49,438 nucleotides of DNA from Planctomycetota bacterium. Lineage in GTDB: Bacteria; Planctomycetota; Planctomycetia; Pirellulales; Pirellulaceae. Below the pieces are notes generated by a model, which was not told the origin of the DNA, made no database searches, and saw only the letters and a program-made list of their open reading frames with translations. The first letter of the stretch is position 1. The number at the start of each line of letters is the position of its first letter. This document shows positions 15,780-25,369 of the stretch, one piece after another. The stretch is from positions 1-49,438 of the forward strand of contig JACTND010000063.1 in assembly GCA_014584305.1 (NCBI GenBank). The letters run 5' to 3'. Made by a program: the position numbers and the translations under genes.

Positions 15780-18700
15780 ATGTACCAGAGTCGCCGGAGT
15801 ACTAACAATAGTCGTCGAAAACAGCCTGCTTCTGTTCGCCGAAAGCGTACCAGCCGCCCCGGAGCGCTGACGTTTGCCGCGTTGGAGCCGCGGCAGTTGT
15901 TTGCCGGATTGCCACAACTGATTGACATCGTCGCCGGTGCCGGGGCGTCATCGCCGACCCAGTTTACGAATGTCAATAACACCGTATTTTTCACCGCCAG
16001 CACTCCGGGACAGGGGCGCGAGTTATGGAAAACCGATGGAACCGCGAACGGTACGATGATGGTCAAAGATATTCGTACCGGGGCCGACAGCTCCCAGCCC
16101 GGCCAGCTCGTCAATGTCAATGGGTTTCTGTTCTTCCGCGCCAACGATGGCGTCCATGGCACGGAATTATGGCGCAGCGATGGGACACCGGCAGGCACCT
16201 ACCTGGTCAAGGACATTTTTCCCGGTTCGGGTTCTTCGAATATTTCCTACATGACCAACGTCAGCGGCACTTTGTTTTTCAGCGCTCAAACAGCGGACGC
16301 AGGGCAAGAATTATGGCGGAGCAATGGGAAGGCTGATGGCACGTTTCTGCTCAAAGACATCTTTCCGGGAAACTCGAGTTCAAACCCGCGCAATTTGACG
16401 AATGTGAACGGAGTACTCTTCTTCGCCGCGAACGACCCGACCAACGGCGCGGAACTCTGGCGGTCCGTAGGATCAGAACTCGCCACCATCGTCGTCAAGG
16501 ATATCTGGTCCGGGACGAACGATTCCGATCCGCAGTCATTGATGAATGTCAATGGGACACTGTTTTTCTCGGCGGCCACCGCTGGCCAAGGGCGCGAGCT
16601 GTTCAAAAGTGATGGTACGCAGCTCGGCACTGTCCTGGTGAAGGATATACACACCGGCAGCGGCAGTTCGACGCCTCAGTACTTGACCAACGTAAATGGA
16701 ACACTGTTCTTTCGGGCGAATAATGGTGTCTCGGGCATTGAGCTTTGGAAGAGTAATGGAACCCAGGCGGGTACGGTGCTTGTCCAGGACATCCAGAGCG
16801 GCTCGGCCAGTTCGTACCCCCAGTCGCTCACGAATGTCAATGGTACGTTGTTTTTTAGCGCAAACGATGGCGCGACTGGTTTCGAGCTCTGGAAATCGAA
16901 CGGGACTACCGCTGGGACGGTTCTCGTTCAAGACTTGCGCTCCGGTCCCGCTAGTGGAATTCCACACAATCTAACCAATGTCAATGGCACACTGTTCTTT
17001 GGCGGGGGTCAACAAGCCAATGGGTTTGAGCTGTGGAAATCCAATGGCAGCACATCGGGAACGGTTATGGTCAAGGACTTGCGTCCCGGCCCCGAAGGCT
17101 CCATGGCCAACTTCCTGACCAACGTTAACGGCCACTTGTTCTTTCAAGCGAACAATGGTTTGGCCGGAGAGGAACTGTGGGTCATGGATGGTGGCGACGA
17201 GCCCGTCGTACCCTTTCCTGGCGTAACGGCCACGGGAGTTCCAGCACCGGGTGTCACCATCGTGCCGGTACCGTCGTCGATTCCGGGGATGGGAGTCCCA
17301 GGGGTTGGCGTAAAGCCGCCTACCAAGCCGTCGCAACTGGCGACGATTGACTTGCTACCCGGCATGGAGAGTTCGTCTCCAGAGAGTTTCACCAATGTCA
17401 ATGGAATCACCTTCTTTACGGCTAATTCAGCTACGCTGGGGCGCGAGTTGTGGCGAACGGACGGTACTCAGGCAGGGACTTATGTCGTCAAGGATATTCG
17501 ACCAGGTGCCGCCGGATCGCATCCAAACCATTTAGTGAACATCAACGGCACTTTATTCTTCGCTGCGAACGATGGTGTTGCGGGCGTCGAGCTCTGGAAG
17601 TCCGACGGGACGGAAGCTGGCACCGTGATGGTGAAGAACATCAATCCCGGAGGGCAATCGTCTTACCCGGCCCAACTAACTAATGTCAATGGACGCCTGT
17701 TCTTCCGAGCGACAGAACCCCTTCATGGGGCGGAGTTGTTCATCAGCGATGGGACGCCCGATGGTACAGTTCTGGTCGCCGACATCAATCCCGGGCCCGC
17801 GTCAAGCAGTCCCTTTCGTTTAATCAATGTGGCAGGGCGTCTCTATTTCACCGCGGATAATGGTGTGCATGGCACGGAACTTTGGAGGTCGAACGGGTCG
17901 GCACCTGGAACAGCGATGGTCATGGACGTTAATCCGGGAGCAAGCAGTTCCGATCCCTCATCGTTGACCGAAATCAACGGCCGATTGTTCTTCGCCGCCC
18001 AGACAGCCGCACAGGGAACGGAACTCTGGAAGTCTTCCGGCAGTATCAACGGAACGGTAATTGTAAAAGACATCAATCCCGGCACATTTTGGTCTCAACC
18101 GAACCAGTTGACCAATGTCAAGGGAAATCTCTTCTTTGTGGCCCATCATCCCGATCATGGTTTTGAACTTTGGCGAACCAATGGCGCCGAAGCGGGAACC
18201 GTTTTGGTCAAAGATGCCGTTCCCGGGCCCGACCACGGTTTTGTCAACAACCTGATTAACATGAATGGCACCCTGATGTTTACCGCCCACACTCCGGAAA
18301 CGGGGACCGAGATATGGCGGAGCAACGGAAAATCGGTGGGAACCGTGTTGGTCAAGGACATCCAGCCTGGTCCGACGTCTTCGCATCCCGGTCATTTTGC
18401 TGTTCTGAACGGCACGTTGTACTTTGCTGCCAATAATGGGCAGCACGGGACCGAGTTGTGGTCCGCGGGGATTTTCGGAAATACAGTCAAAATGGTGGCG
18501 GATATAAATCCCGGTGCAGCGCATTCCTCACCAAGCAAAATGACTGCAGTGAATGACCACACGCTGTATTTCACAGCCAACAACGGCAGCCAGGGTTGGG
18601 AACTGTGGAGATTGAGCATTCCCGAAAGCTCCAATAGCCCTCCAACCAGTCCTGTTGCCTTCGAATCGAACGCCATGACTTATACAGGAGCAGGTGCATC

Positions 18701-18965
18701 GGCGAACGTTATTTGGGCGCCGCCGACTGACGGAAAACCAACGTCGAAAAGTCGTACTGGATATTCGCCGCGGATTACTGAACAATCACCTTGGGTCGAA
18801 ACCGATACCCGTCAAATGGCGACCGAAGCAATCGATGCGACATTCGCCGGCGCGGATGACAACGTACGTATCGGCCGAAGTGGATGGACGCGCCGATCTG
18901 CCGACTCCGCGGTCAAAAACGTCGTCGATGCACTGTTTGAGAGCGCTATAGCCGTACTCATTTGA
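15780..18965 (+). CDS. Giant exported ELWxxDGTxxGT repeat protein (9+9 repeats), LEPR-XLL signature
   Basis: The start at 15780 (MYQSRRSTNNSRRKQ) is preferred because the longer frame begins inside the neighbouring IS end. The protein is 1061 residues. A very basic leader is followed by FAALEPRQLFAGLPQ, the LEPR-XLL signature, and then 18 repeats of about 48 residues with the consensus KDIxPGxxSSxPxxLTN, VNGTLFFxANDGxxGxELW, RSDGTxAGTVLV. Nine repeats are followed by a Pro/Gly/Val-rich linker of about 40 residues (about 475-515) and nine more. The short strands and regular spacing suggest beta-propeller or beta-solenoid blades. A low-complexity C-terminal region of about 100 residues ends the protein. 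The role is unknown; cell-surface adhesion or structure is an inference from export and repeats. Confidence 0.9.
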   Translation: MYQSRRSTNNSRRKQPASVRRKRTSRPGALTFAALEPRQLFAGLPQLIDIVAGAGASSPTQFTNVNNTVFFTASTPGQGRELWKTDGTANGTMMVKDIRTGADSSQPGQLVNVNGFLFFRANDGVHGTELWRSDGTPAGTYLVKDIFPGSGSSNISYMTNVSGTLFFSAQTADAGQELWRSNGKADGTFLLKDIFPGNSSSNPRNLTNVNGVLFFAANDPTNGAELWRSVGSELATIVVKDIWSGTNDSDPQSLMNVNGTLFFSAATAGQGRELFKSDGTQLGTVLVKDIHTGSGSSTPQYLTNVNGTLFFRANNGVSGIELWKSNGTQAGTVLVQDIQSGSASSYPQSLTNVNGTLFFSANDGATGFELWKSNGTTAGTVLVQDLRSGPASGIPHNLTNVNGTLFFGGGQQANGFELWKSNGSTSGTVMVKDLRPGPEGSMANFLTNVNGHLFFQANNGLAGEELWVMDGGDEPVVPFPGVTATGVPAPGVTIVPVPSSIPGMGVPGVGVKPPTKPSQLATIDLLPGMESSSPESFTNVNGITFFTANSATLGRELWRTDGTQAGTYVVKDIRPGAAGSHPNHLVNINGTLFFAANDGVAGVELWKSDGTEAGTVMVKNINPGGQSSYPAQLTNVNGRLFFRATEPLHGAELFISDGTPDGTVLVADINPGPASSSPFRLINVAGRLYFTADNGVHGTELWRSNGSAPGTAMVMDVNPGASSSDPSSLTEINGRLFFAAQTAAQGTELWKSSGSINGTVIVKDINPGTFWSQPNQLTNVKGNLFFVAHHPDHGFELWRTNGAEAGTVLVKDAVPGPDHGFVNNLINMNGTLMFTAHTPETGTEIWRSNGKSVGTVLVKDIQPGPTSSHPGHFAVLNGTLYFAANNGQHGTELWSAGIFGNTVKMVADINPGAAHSSPSKMTAVNDHTLYFTANNGSQGWELWRLSIPESSNSPPTSPVAFESNAMTYTGAGASANVIWAPPTDGKPTSKSRTGYSPRITEQSPWVETDTRQMATEAIDATFAGADDNVRIGRSGWTRRSADSAVKNVVDALFESAIAVLI

Positions 18966-19156
18966 TCCAATGTTCTGCGCGCCGTGATCGAGTCCCCCGC
19001 GCGGGTCGCTGCATGTTACGTGAAAAGGCTATGCTTACTCAACGCGGTCATGCCACGGCCGTGACGCTAAACTATCGGCAATGCAAGTCCACGGACGATG
19101 TGTAACCTTAGTGCACAGTTTGCTGTGTACGATATTCAGGTAGTAGTGTTGATCAA

Positions 19157-21097
19157 TCATCGTCGCGGCGACGGACTATCCGTCGAAGCGCGCGACTTCT
19201 CAATGACGCTCCATTCTAGGTAGGTCGGGTGATCGACGCTGTGAAACACGCGGTGCACGGCTGGTATAAAATCTTCGCGACGCGCGCGGAAAATGTTGTC
19301 CACGTATCGTTGCGGGTTGATGTCGATCAACGGGAACCACGTGCTTTGAATCTGCACCATCACCCGGTGACCCGGTCGGAATGTGTGGTACACATCTTGG
19401 AGCGGAAGGCGAACCGAGGTCACTTCGTCTGGTGCGAATGGCTCCGGATGCTCGTAGTTGTTGCGGAAACGCCCGCGGATGACTTCGCTCCGCACCATCA
19501 AATGGTAGCCACCTAATTCGACTCCTTCGGGTGTTCCGTCCAGAACCGGATGGTCATCCGGATAAACATCGATCAACTTGACAATCCAATCGGCGTCGGA
19601 TTGACTCGTAGAGACCTGCAAGTGGGCCACGAGATCGCCAACCACCGTCAGGTATTCGGTTAACGGCTCGGTTTGAAACCACAAAACATCGGCGCGATCC
19701 AAGGCGAAGCGTTGGTCGTCGGCCATGTATTCCCGCGGTGTAAATCGGATACGAATGTCCTCTCGGCGACGGTAAGGGACCGGGTCGTCCGGATTGGAGA
19801 CGAATTCCGAGAACGCTACCTCATCGGCAGTCGGCGGGGACAGGGACAACGCGCGGTCGCTGCGCAAAAAAAGCTTTTGCGATTGTGCCGTGCGTGGCGG
19901 CCATTGATCGTACTGGGACCATTGACGGAGCCCGGTATCGAAGACCAAGGCTTCAAACCCCGGTGGCTGGCCGGTTCCTTTGAGAAAATGCCGAAAAAAC
20001 GGCGCCTCGACTTCGCGCTGGTAAAACTCCGACAATCCCCGACCGAATGGCATCTGACTGACAATCTGAACGGGTGATCGTCTCGCCCAATCGCCGTGTC
20101 CCCACGGGCCCATGACCATGATATTGAAGGTGTGCGGATTGTTTTTCTCCAAGTGGCGATAGATGTTGAGCGGCCCGTGCAAGTCCTCAGCATCAAACCA
20201 GCCGCCAACGGTCATCACGGCGGTCTGTACGTTTTGAAGATGCGGCAAAATACTGCGGCGCTGCCAAAACTCATCGTAGTTCGGATGCTCGATTTGCTGC
20301 TGCCAGAAAAAATTATCATCGCCGTAATACTTCTCGGCTTGCTCCGCCAATGGAATCAAGTCGCGATAATAGGTCCAGGCATCCTCCGAAATCGGCTGGG
20401 GCGATTGGTACCAGGCAGTGGACGTCGGTCCGGAATGTTGATACCCAAAGGTGGCGGTCGCGCCGAAATAGCTCAACAAGAAAGCGCCATGGTGGCGAAA
20501 GTCATCAAAAAAGAAATCGGCGATGGGCGCTTGGGGCGATGCGGCCACCAGTGCCGGATGATGCTCGGGCAACGCCGCCGCTGCGTAGAAGCCAGGATAC
20601 GAAATTCCCCAAATGCCGACCTTGCCATTGTTCTCGGGGACATGCTGCAATAACCACTCAATGGTGTCATACGTATCGGAACTTTCGTCGATCGGCAGAT
20701 CGCCAGGTACATGGGGGCGCATGTTATCGTAGGTCCCCGCGGACATCCACCGCCCGCGCACGTCCTGCCGAACAAAAATAAACCCTTCGTCCTCCAAAAT
20801 CGGGGAGGGGCCGATGCGTCCGGGGAAAGCATCCGCGCCATAGGGCCGGCAACTATACGGCGTGCGGAACATCAAGATGGGATAGGTTTGCGACTGGTCG
20901 CGCGGGACATAGACGGCAGTATATAGCTCGATGCCGTCGCGCATCGGAATGGTGAACTCGCGCTTTTCATAGCGCTCGCTCAACGGCTGCTGTCCGGACG
21001 CCGATAGAGCGAAAAAAGAACTCAGCCCGAACCAAGCCACCAGCAATCGCGTTGACTGCCGTCGCCGGCACGATGTTTGAGACAAAATTGTATGCAT
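19157..21097 (-). CDS. Exported CocE/NonD-family serine hydrolase (X-Pro dipeptidyl-peptidase S15 type)
   Basis: A 646-residue alpha/beta hydrolase with a C-terminal jelly-roll domain. The start at 21097 gives a signal peptide with a Cys/Arg-rich n-region and a LLVAWFGLSSFFALSASG core. The longer frame to 21181 would need a TTG start and would overlap a TATAAT box at 21167-21172. Catalytic features: nucleophile Ser near 166 in GISYPG, the oxyanion-side motif QDVRGRWMSAG, Asp in GGWFDAEDLHGP, His in GPWGHGDW. The PepX_C-type jelly roll follows (ADVLWFQTEPL, STWFPLIDINPQRYV). The family includes cocaine esterase, acylases and X-Pro peptidases, so the substrate cannot be named. It probably acts in the periplasm or outside. 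Confidence 0.9.
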   Translation of the reverse strand: MHTILSQTSCRRRQSTRLLVAWFGLSSFFALSASGQQPLSERYEKREFTIPMRDGIELYTAVYVPRDQSQTYPILMFRTPYSCRPYGADAFPGRIGPSPILEDEGFIFVRQDVRGRWMSAGTYDNMRPHVPGDLPIDESSDTYDTIEWLLQHVPENNGKVGIWGISYPGFYAAAALPEHHPALVAASPQAPIADFFFDDFRHHGAFLLSYFGATATFGYQHSGPTSTAWYQSPQPISEDAWTYYRDLIPLAEQAEKYYGDDNFFWQQQIEHPNYDEFWQRRSILPHLQNVQTAVMTVGGWFDAEDLHGPLNIYRHLEKNNPHTFNIMVMGPWGHGDWARRSPVQIVSQMPFGRGLSEFYQREVEAPFFRHFLKGTGQPPGFEALVFDTGLRQWSQYDQWPPRTAQSQKLFLRSDRALSLSPPTADEVAFSEFVSNPDDPVPYRRREDIRIRFTPREYMADDQRFALDRADVLWFQTEPLTEYLTVVGDLVAHLQVSTSQSDADWIVKLIDVYPDDHPVLDGTPEGVELGGYHLMVRSEVIRGRFRNNYEHPEPFAPDEVTSVRLPLQDVYHTFRPGHRVMVQIQSTWFPLIDINPQRYVDNIFRARREDFIPAVHRVFHSVDHPTYLEWSVIEKSRASTDSPSPRR

Positions 21098-21166
21098 GGT
21101 ATCCGCCACTAGTTGGTGGTGCGAGGTGCGCTTCGTGTCACGATCGCCTAGGCCGCGTAGCGGGTA

Positions 21167-21172
21167 ATTATA
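21167..21172 (-). promoter_or_regulatory. Possible -10 box (TATAAT) for the CocE-type hydrolase
   Basis: On the minus strand the sequence reads TTATAAT, a perfect -10 hexamer about 70 nt upstream of ATG 21097. No good -35 is seen at the usual spacing. Confidence 0.35.
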
Positions 21173-21181
21173 ACTGACCAA

Positions 21182-21553
21182 CCTTTGCCAGGTGAGCCGA
21201 TAGACTACACCCTGCGGCGTGCCGGGTTTAATGGTTCAGCCAAAGAAGAAGAAACCGTCCCTGAGCGAAACACGCGGTATGTCCAATTTGCGCACGGGGA
21301 TTAGCTGAAATGCGCGCGATCTTGATTGAACGCGGCGAAACGGATCGCTGGTGCTGTTGGACTAAATGGAGCAAGCCCTCCATTAAGCGTTATCAAGGCA
21401 CAAGCTGGATAGCGCCCGATGCGTGTCCATCGATCGAATTCACATTGACTCATGACCCTCGCGAGCGGATATAAGAAAAAAGCCGGACTTGTCGGAAACA
21501 AGTCCGGCTGTTGTGCCGGGATCGTTCTCCGGCGACAATGCGCCGGCGAGCGA
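21182..21553. other. Intergenic region with one terminator hairpin
   Basis: This 372-bp stretch lies between two leftward genes. Apart from the terminator at 21475-21509 I see no gene or repeat in it. Confidence 0.4.
21475..21509 (-). terminator. Rho-independent terminator of the carboxypeptidase-regulatory-like gene
   Basis: There is a perfect 12-bp stem AGCCGGACTTGT / ACAAGTCCGGCT (21481-21492 and 21498-21509) with a 5-nt loop. On the minus strand it is followed by a run of T (AAAAAA on plus, 21475-21481). It lies 44 nt after the stop of the upstream minus-strand gene. Confidence 0.85.
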
Positions 21554-22906
21554 CTAAAACGGTCGCGGTTGGAAACGGCCGTCGTTGTACTGTTGCGAGT
21601 TGGCTGGGTTCGATTCGCCATAAAAAATCTCGTCGAACAGGTCATTCATAAAGCGGAACGCGCGTTGGAATGGCCGGCTGCGGCGCGGGTTCGACCAGTC
21701 GTCGCCTAGGCCACATCCACAGGGACCATTGCACTCGCACTGGCAGTCTCCGGTACGATTGGATCCGCGGCGGACGATTCGTTGATAGGCCGCCTCGTGT
21801 GCCAATTGGTTCAGCCAACCGGTCGTTTCGCTGGTTGTCAAGGTGATATCAATGGGGCCGGTATCTTCGTCCGCGAACAGATCGTCCACGACATTGATGC
21901 CGATGCAGCCCAAGCCGTCAGCGCCGGCGACCACCAAGGCATAATCTCCTGGCGGTACGTCGAAGAACTGGAACACCCCGTAATTATTGACTGTGGCTGC
22001 TGCCACCACGTCGTTGTTTTGTAACAGCATCGCCCGCAAATTACGCACATCGACCGGCCGACCGTTGAGCGTATCCACTTGATGCACGCGACCCACCAAT
22101 CGATTATCGGGAGTCAACGCGACGCTGTGATCCACGATCGTAGTCGCCGGTGTCGCGGCCGGAGGAATCAACGAGAGGCCCTCCAAGCCCAATAAATGTT
22201 GCGGGTCGTCCGTACCTTGTCCCGCCTCGAATCGACCGTACACGCGGTATTCAACTTTAGGGGCGAAGTAGCGAATCCAATCCAAGTTGATGGTCGTCAC
22301 GTTCTCGGTCGCCCGGACGCGGATGGAATCGGGCATTTTACCCGCCAACGAATCTTTGTATTCGATAGCGTTAAAGGCATAGGCAAACATGGCGTGATCG
22401 CCGAATCCGACGAGCGAGTACGTGCCGCCCGCCACATTATCGAACCGAAATCTCCCAAATTCATCGGTGCGGGTGGACAACACTTGACGCCCACCGGACA
22501 ACAAGTGTATCGGCAAGTTACGGACATCGATCTCTTGGGGACCGGTTACTGTTCCGCTCAATTCGCCGAAGTCAGAGATCAACACCCAATGCGACCGCAG
22601 GGGGCTGCCTGCCGGGGATACATTGGGCTCCAAACTAGCTTGGTTCCAACCGGCGAACCGCGCGCGGACGATGACTGACTGCTCGACGGCTCGTGGAATT
22701 TGTGGCAGGTCATCCAATTGCGACTCAAGACCTCCGGTTTGCGGAGGGACAATTAAGGTATCAAGATTTCCCGTTGGAGGAGGATCATCCTGAGCCACTC
22801 CGCCGAATTCAATAGGAAGTTGTGTATCTTGTGCGAACGAGAATGAACCAGGACTCGCCCAAATCAGCGCCCAAGCCAACATGTAAGGCCAAAAAATCCG
22901 TGCCAT
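21554..22906 (-). CDS. Exported carboxypeptidase-regulatory-like (Cna-B type) domain protein
   Basis: A 450-residue protein starting at ATG 22906 with a signal peptide (MARIFWPYMLAWALIWA... ending SFSFAQ). It has two short beta-sandwich modules of the CarboxypepD_reg type: residues around 150-200 (VLSTRTDEFGRFRFDNVAGG, TYSLVGFGDHAMFAY) and around 300-370 (LVGRVHQVDTLNGRPVDVRN, NNYGVFQFFDVPPGDYALVV). Near the C-terminus is a Cys cluster, GDCQCECNGPCGCG. Such modules usually serve as adhesion or substrate-holding domains; no catalytic residues are visible. The longer open frame upstream to 23143 lacks a signal and is not used. Function unknown. Confidence 0.75.
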   Translation of the reverse strand: MARIFWPYMLAWALIWASPGSFSFAQDTQLPIEFGGVAQDDPPPTGNLDTLIVPPQTGGLESQLDDLPQIPRAVEQSVIVRARFAGWNQASLEPNVSPAGSPLRSHWVLISDFGELSGTVTGPQEIDVRNLPIHLLSGGRQVLSTRTDEFGRFRFDNVAGGTYSLVGFGDHAMFAYAFNAIEYKDSLAGKMPDSIRVRATENVTTINLDWIRYFAPKVEYRVYGRFEAGQGTDDPQHLLGLEGLSLIPPAATPATTIVDHSVALTPDNRLVGRVHQVDTLNGRPVDVRNLRAMLLQNNDVVAAATVNNYGVFQFFDVPPGDYALVVAGADGLGCIGINVVDDLFADEDTGPIDITLTTSETTGWLNQLAHEAAYQRIVRRGSNRTGDCQCECNGPCGCGLGDDWSNPRRSRPFQRAFRFMNDLFDEIFYGESNPANSQQYNDGRFQPRPF

Positions 22907-23297
22907 GGCAATGTACCTACTTGAAATTCGCGGACCATCCACGTCGCAACGTTGCAATTCGGCCTTCCTTGCCCAACAACGGCAATCCATCAGAGCTTGA
23001 AATCGGAGGAGTCCCACTTCGCCATTCATGTTGAGGCAGGTCAGCTCATCTTTTTTCACGACTTTCAGTCCGACTGGGCCGTTGGCAACCGTTGCGACGA
23101 ATTCAGCCAAAACGCCGTTTATGACGGACGTGACGCCGTCCACCCCTGGATCATAGTCAGGCGCGTGACGGACATTGCGCTGTGCCCATGAATGTCAACA
23201 ATGGCGCTCGCTCGCGATGTGTGTCCCCCTTTAGTGAGCACGCCACGCGTTGCGGCAATCAACGCCGGTTTTCTCGCCGACTTCACACAGGCCGCAA
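22907..23297. other. Intergenic region upstream of the carboxypeptidase-regulatory-like gene
   Basis: 391 bp between two leftward genes. The longer open frame of the downstream gene runs through part of it without recognisable protein features. No repeat, RNA gene or terminator with a T-run is seen. The promoter of the gene at 22906 should lie here. Confidence 0.4.
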
Positions 23298-24002
23298 TTA
23301 ACCTTCCAAAAAATCCAACCGTTTGCTCAAAGCGGCAACGATTCGTTCGAGATCAGATACACGTTGCTCCAGCTCGGCGCCAGCGGCGGTGGAACTCATG
23401 CTCGCCACGGCCGGCTCCGCCGGTTCATCCCCCACCGCTTCCGCGGAAACCATCAATTTGATTTTCGCGAGTTCTTCCGGTTGATAAAGGTTGTGTGACA
23501 CGACCTGACCACGACCCGGTGGCGTCAACTCCAACATCAAGTTCTTGTGCAACAACGAGTCCACTAGCGGGCGCAACTGCTGCAGGTCGGCAATTTCCTC
23601 CATCCGCGCCGTGCGCGCCCGAAGTTCTCCCAAAGTTTGATGCCCGCGCAACAGCAGCTCAGCCAAAATTGCCAACTCGCCCCGATCGACCCCGAACCAA
23701 TCGTACAATAAGTGTTTGAACCGAGGGACGCGGCCGTCGGATTGAACCTCCATGACCGCTCCCAATCGTCTCAGTTCATCCAATACCATTTCCACTTCGT
23801 CTGCATCCATTTGCATCAAGGGACTGCGATTCGATTTCTGATTGGCGCCGGCGACAATCGCGTTAATCGTCATGGGATAGACATCGGGCGTCGTTTTGGA
23901 CTTTTCGATCAAGACGCCAGCGACACGGCGCTGGGCGCGCGATAGCGCGCGCCATTTGCGGGGTTGGACTGTCAGCTCTGATTGTTGCGATGCGTCGCTC
24001 AT
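23298..24002 (-). CDS. yceH: UPF0502 family protein YceH
   Basis: A 234-residue protein of the YceH/UPF0502 family, which contains tandem winged-helix domains. Seen here: RVAGVLIEKSKTTPDVYPMT, INAIVAGANQKSNRSPLM, VLDELRRLGAV, RFKHLLYDWFGVDRGELAIL, AELLLRGHQTLGELRARTAR. The C-terminus extends into a short coiled coil (ELEQRVSDLERIVAALSKRL). A role as a transcription regulator is suggested by the fold but is not established. The gene stands alone and is transcribed away from the isocitrate dehydrogenase gene. Confidence 0.9.
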   Translation of the reverse strand: MSDASQQSELTVQPRKWRALSRAQRRVAGVLIEKSKTTPDVYPMTINAIVAGANQKSNRSPLMQMDADEVEMVLDELRRLGAVMEVQSDGRVPRFKHLLYDWFGVDRGELAILAELLLRGHQTLGELRARTARMEEIADLQQLRPLVDSLLHKNLMLELTPPGRGQVVSHNLYQPEELAKIKLMVSAEAVGDEPAEPAVASMSSTAAGAELEQRVSDLERIVAALSKRLDFLEG

Positions 24003-24271
24003 CGTGATGTTTCCTCACTTCGTGGCTGACCGATGGGACGGTCGGTGCCATTGTTGAGAATCGCTCCGCAGTCCCGAATCGACCGATCTACGATCGCTGT
24101 GGTCTGGCTGGAACAATCTCCACTACCCTCCATCATACCGACGTCGAATTCCATACTGAACACCCCATAACAACGCGACTCGTTGACGATATGAAGGCCC
24201 TGTGTTAGCTTGCCAGCTTTCTTCACATGCAACGTCGGTCAAGTAAATATCGAATTCCGGAGGTAGTACGG

Positions 24272-25369
24272 ATGGCACACGAAGTGACACTGATTCGAGG
24301 CGACGGCACGGGGCCTGAGTTGGCGGAAGCCGCTCGGCGCTGTATCGACGCCACAGGGGTCGAAATCAACTGGGATGTCCAAGAAGCCGGCGTCGATATT
24401 ATGGCCGAGCGTGGGACGCCGATTCCGGACGAGACGATCGCCAGCGTCCGCCGCACGAAATGCGCGCTGAAAGCGCCCATCACGACTCCCGTCGGCACCG
24501 GCTTTCGCAGTATCAATGTCTATTTGCGGCAAGAATTGGGCTTATTTGCCTGCATCCGTCCCTGCAAACAATACCCGGGTGTGCGCACGTTCTTTTCCGA
24601 CACGCCGATTGATATCGTGATCGTCCGCGAGAACACCGAGGATCTGTATGCCGGCGTCGAATTTGAATCGGGCCAGCCCGACACGCAAAAGCTGATTGAT
24701 TTCATCAATAGTCTGCCTTCGGACAAGAAGATCAAGACCAGTGGCCGAGAGACGGGCGTGTCCATCAAACCGATCAGCGTCAGCGGCACCGAACGGATTG
24801 TCCGTTGCGCATTCGATTATGCGCGCGAGAATAGGCGGCGCAAAGTGACGGCCGTCCACAAGGCTAACATCATGAAATATTCGGACGGATTGTTCTTGGC
24901 AACCGCGACGCGCGTGGCGAAGGAGTATCCCGATATCGAATTCGAAGAACGGATTGTGGACAACATGTGTATGCAACTGGTGCAGAAACCCGAGTTGTAT
25001 GACGTGTTGGTGTTGCCCAACCTGTACGGCGATATCATCTCGGACTTAGGTGCCGGCCTGGTGGGCGGATTGGGCGTAGCGCCCGGCGCCAACTTGGGAC
25101 CGAACGGCGCCGTTTTTGAAGCGACGCACGGCAGCGCCCCTAAATACAAGGGCCAGAATAAAGTCAACCCGACGGCCGTGATTTTGTCGGGTATGTTGAT
25201 GCTGAAACATTTGGGTGAAATCGATGCGGCACAACGCTTGGAACGTGCAGTTGCCGACGTGATCGTCGAGGGGAAACATGTCACCTATGATTTGAAACCC
25301 CATCGCGACGATCCGACGGCTGTTGGGACGCGCGAAATGGCCGACGCCATTTGCCGCAAACTCAAGTGA
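24272..25369 (+). CDS. icd: Isocitrate dehydrogenase (short, NADP-type cofactor residues)
   Basis: A 365-residue member of the isocitrate/isopropylmalate dehydrogenase family. It converts isocitrate to 2-oxoglutarate in the TCA cycle. The start is 24272, with GGAGG 8 nt upstream; the longer frame from 24227 lacks this. Substrate-binding features match isocitrate: [20 protein letters not shown] (the Ser/Asn/Arg cluster), [29 protein letters not shown], and metal-site Asp residues in [25 protein letters not shown] keeps the Lys, Tyr and Val positions used for NADP by the E. coli enzyme, and VTYD keeps the later Tyr, but the following Arg position is Pro. NADP use is therefore an inference. Confidence 0.85.
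   Translation: MAHEVTLIRGDGTGPELAEAARRCIDATGVEINWDVQEAGVDIMAERGTPIPDETIASVRRTKCALKAPITTPVGTGFRSINVYLRQELGLFACIRPCKQYPGVRTFFSDTPIDIVIVRENTEDLYAGVEFESGQPDTQKLIDFINSLPSDKKIKTSGRETGVSIKPISVSGTERIVRCAFDYARENRRRKVTAVHKANIMKYSDGLFLATATRVAKEYPDIEFEERIVDNMCMQLVQKPELYDVLVLPNLYGDIISDLGAGLVGGLGVAPGANLGPNGAVFEATHGSAPKYKGQNKVNPTAVILSGMLMLKHLGEIDAAQRLERAVADVIVEGKHVTYDLKPHRDDPTAVGTREMADAICRKLK

Noticed and set aside
15780..18965. Regular repeats that could suggest a CRISPR or DNA repeat array
   Set aside because: The periodicity is 48 codons with variable DNA, so it reflects a protein repeat.
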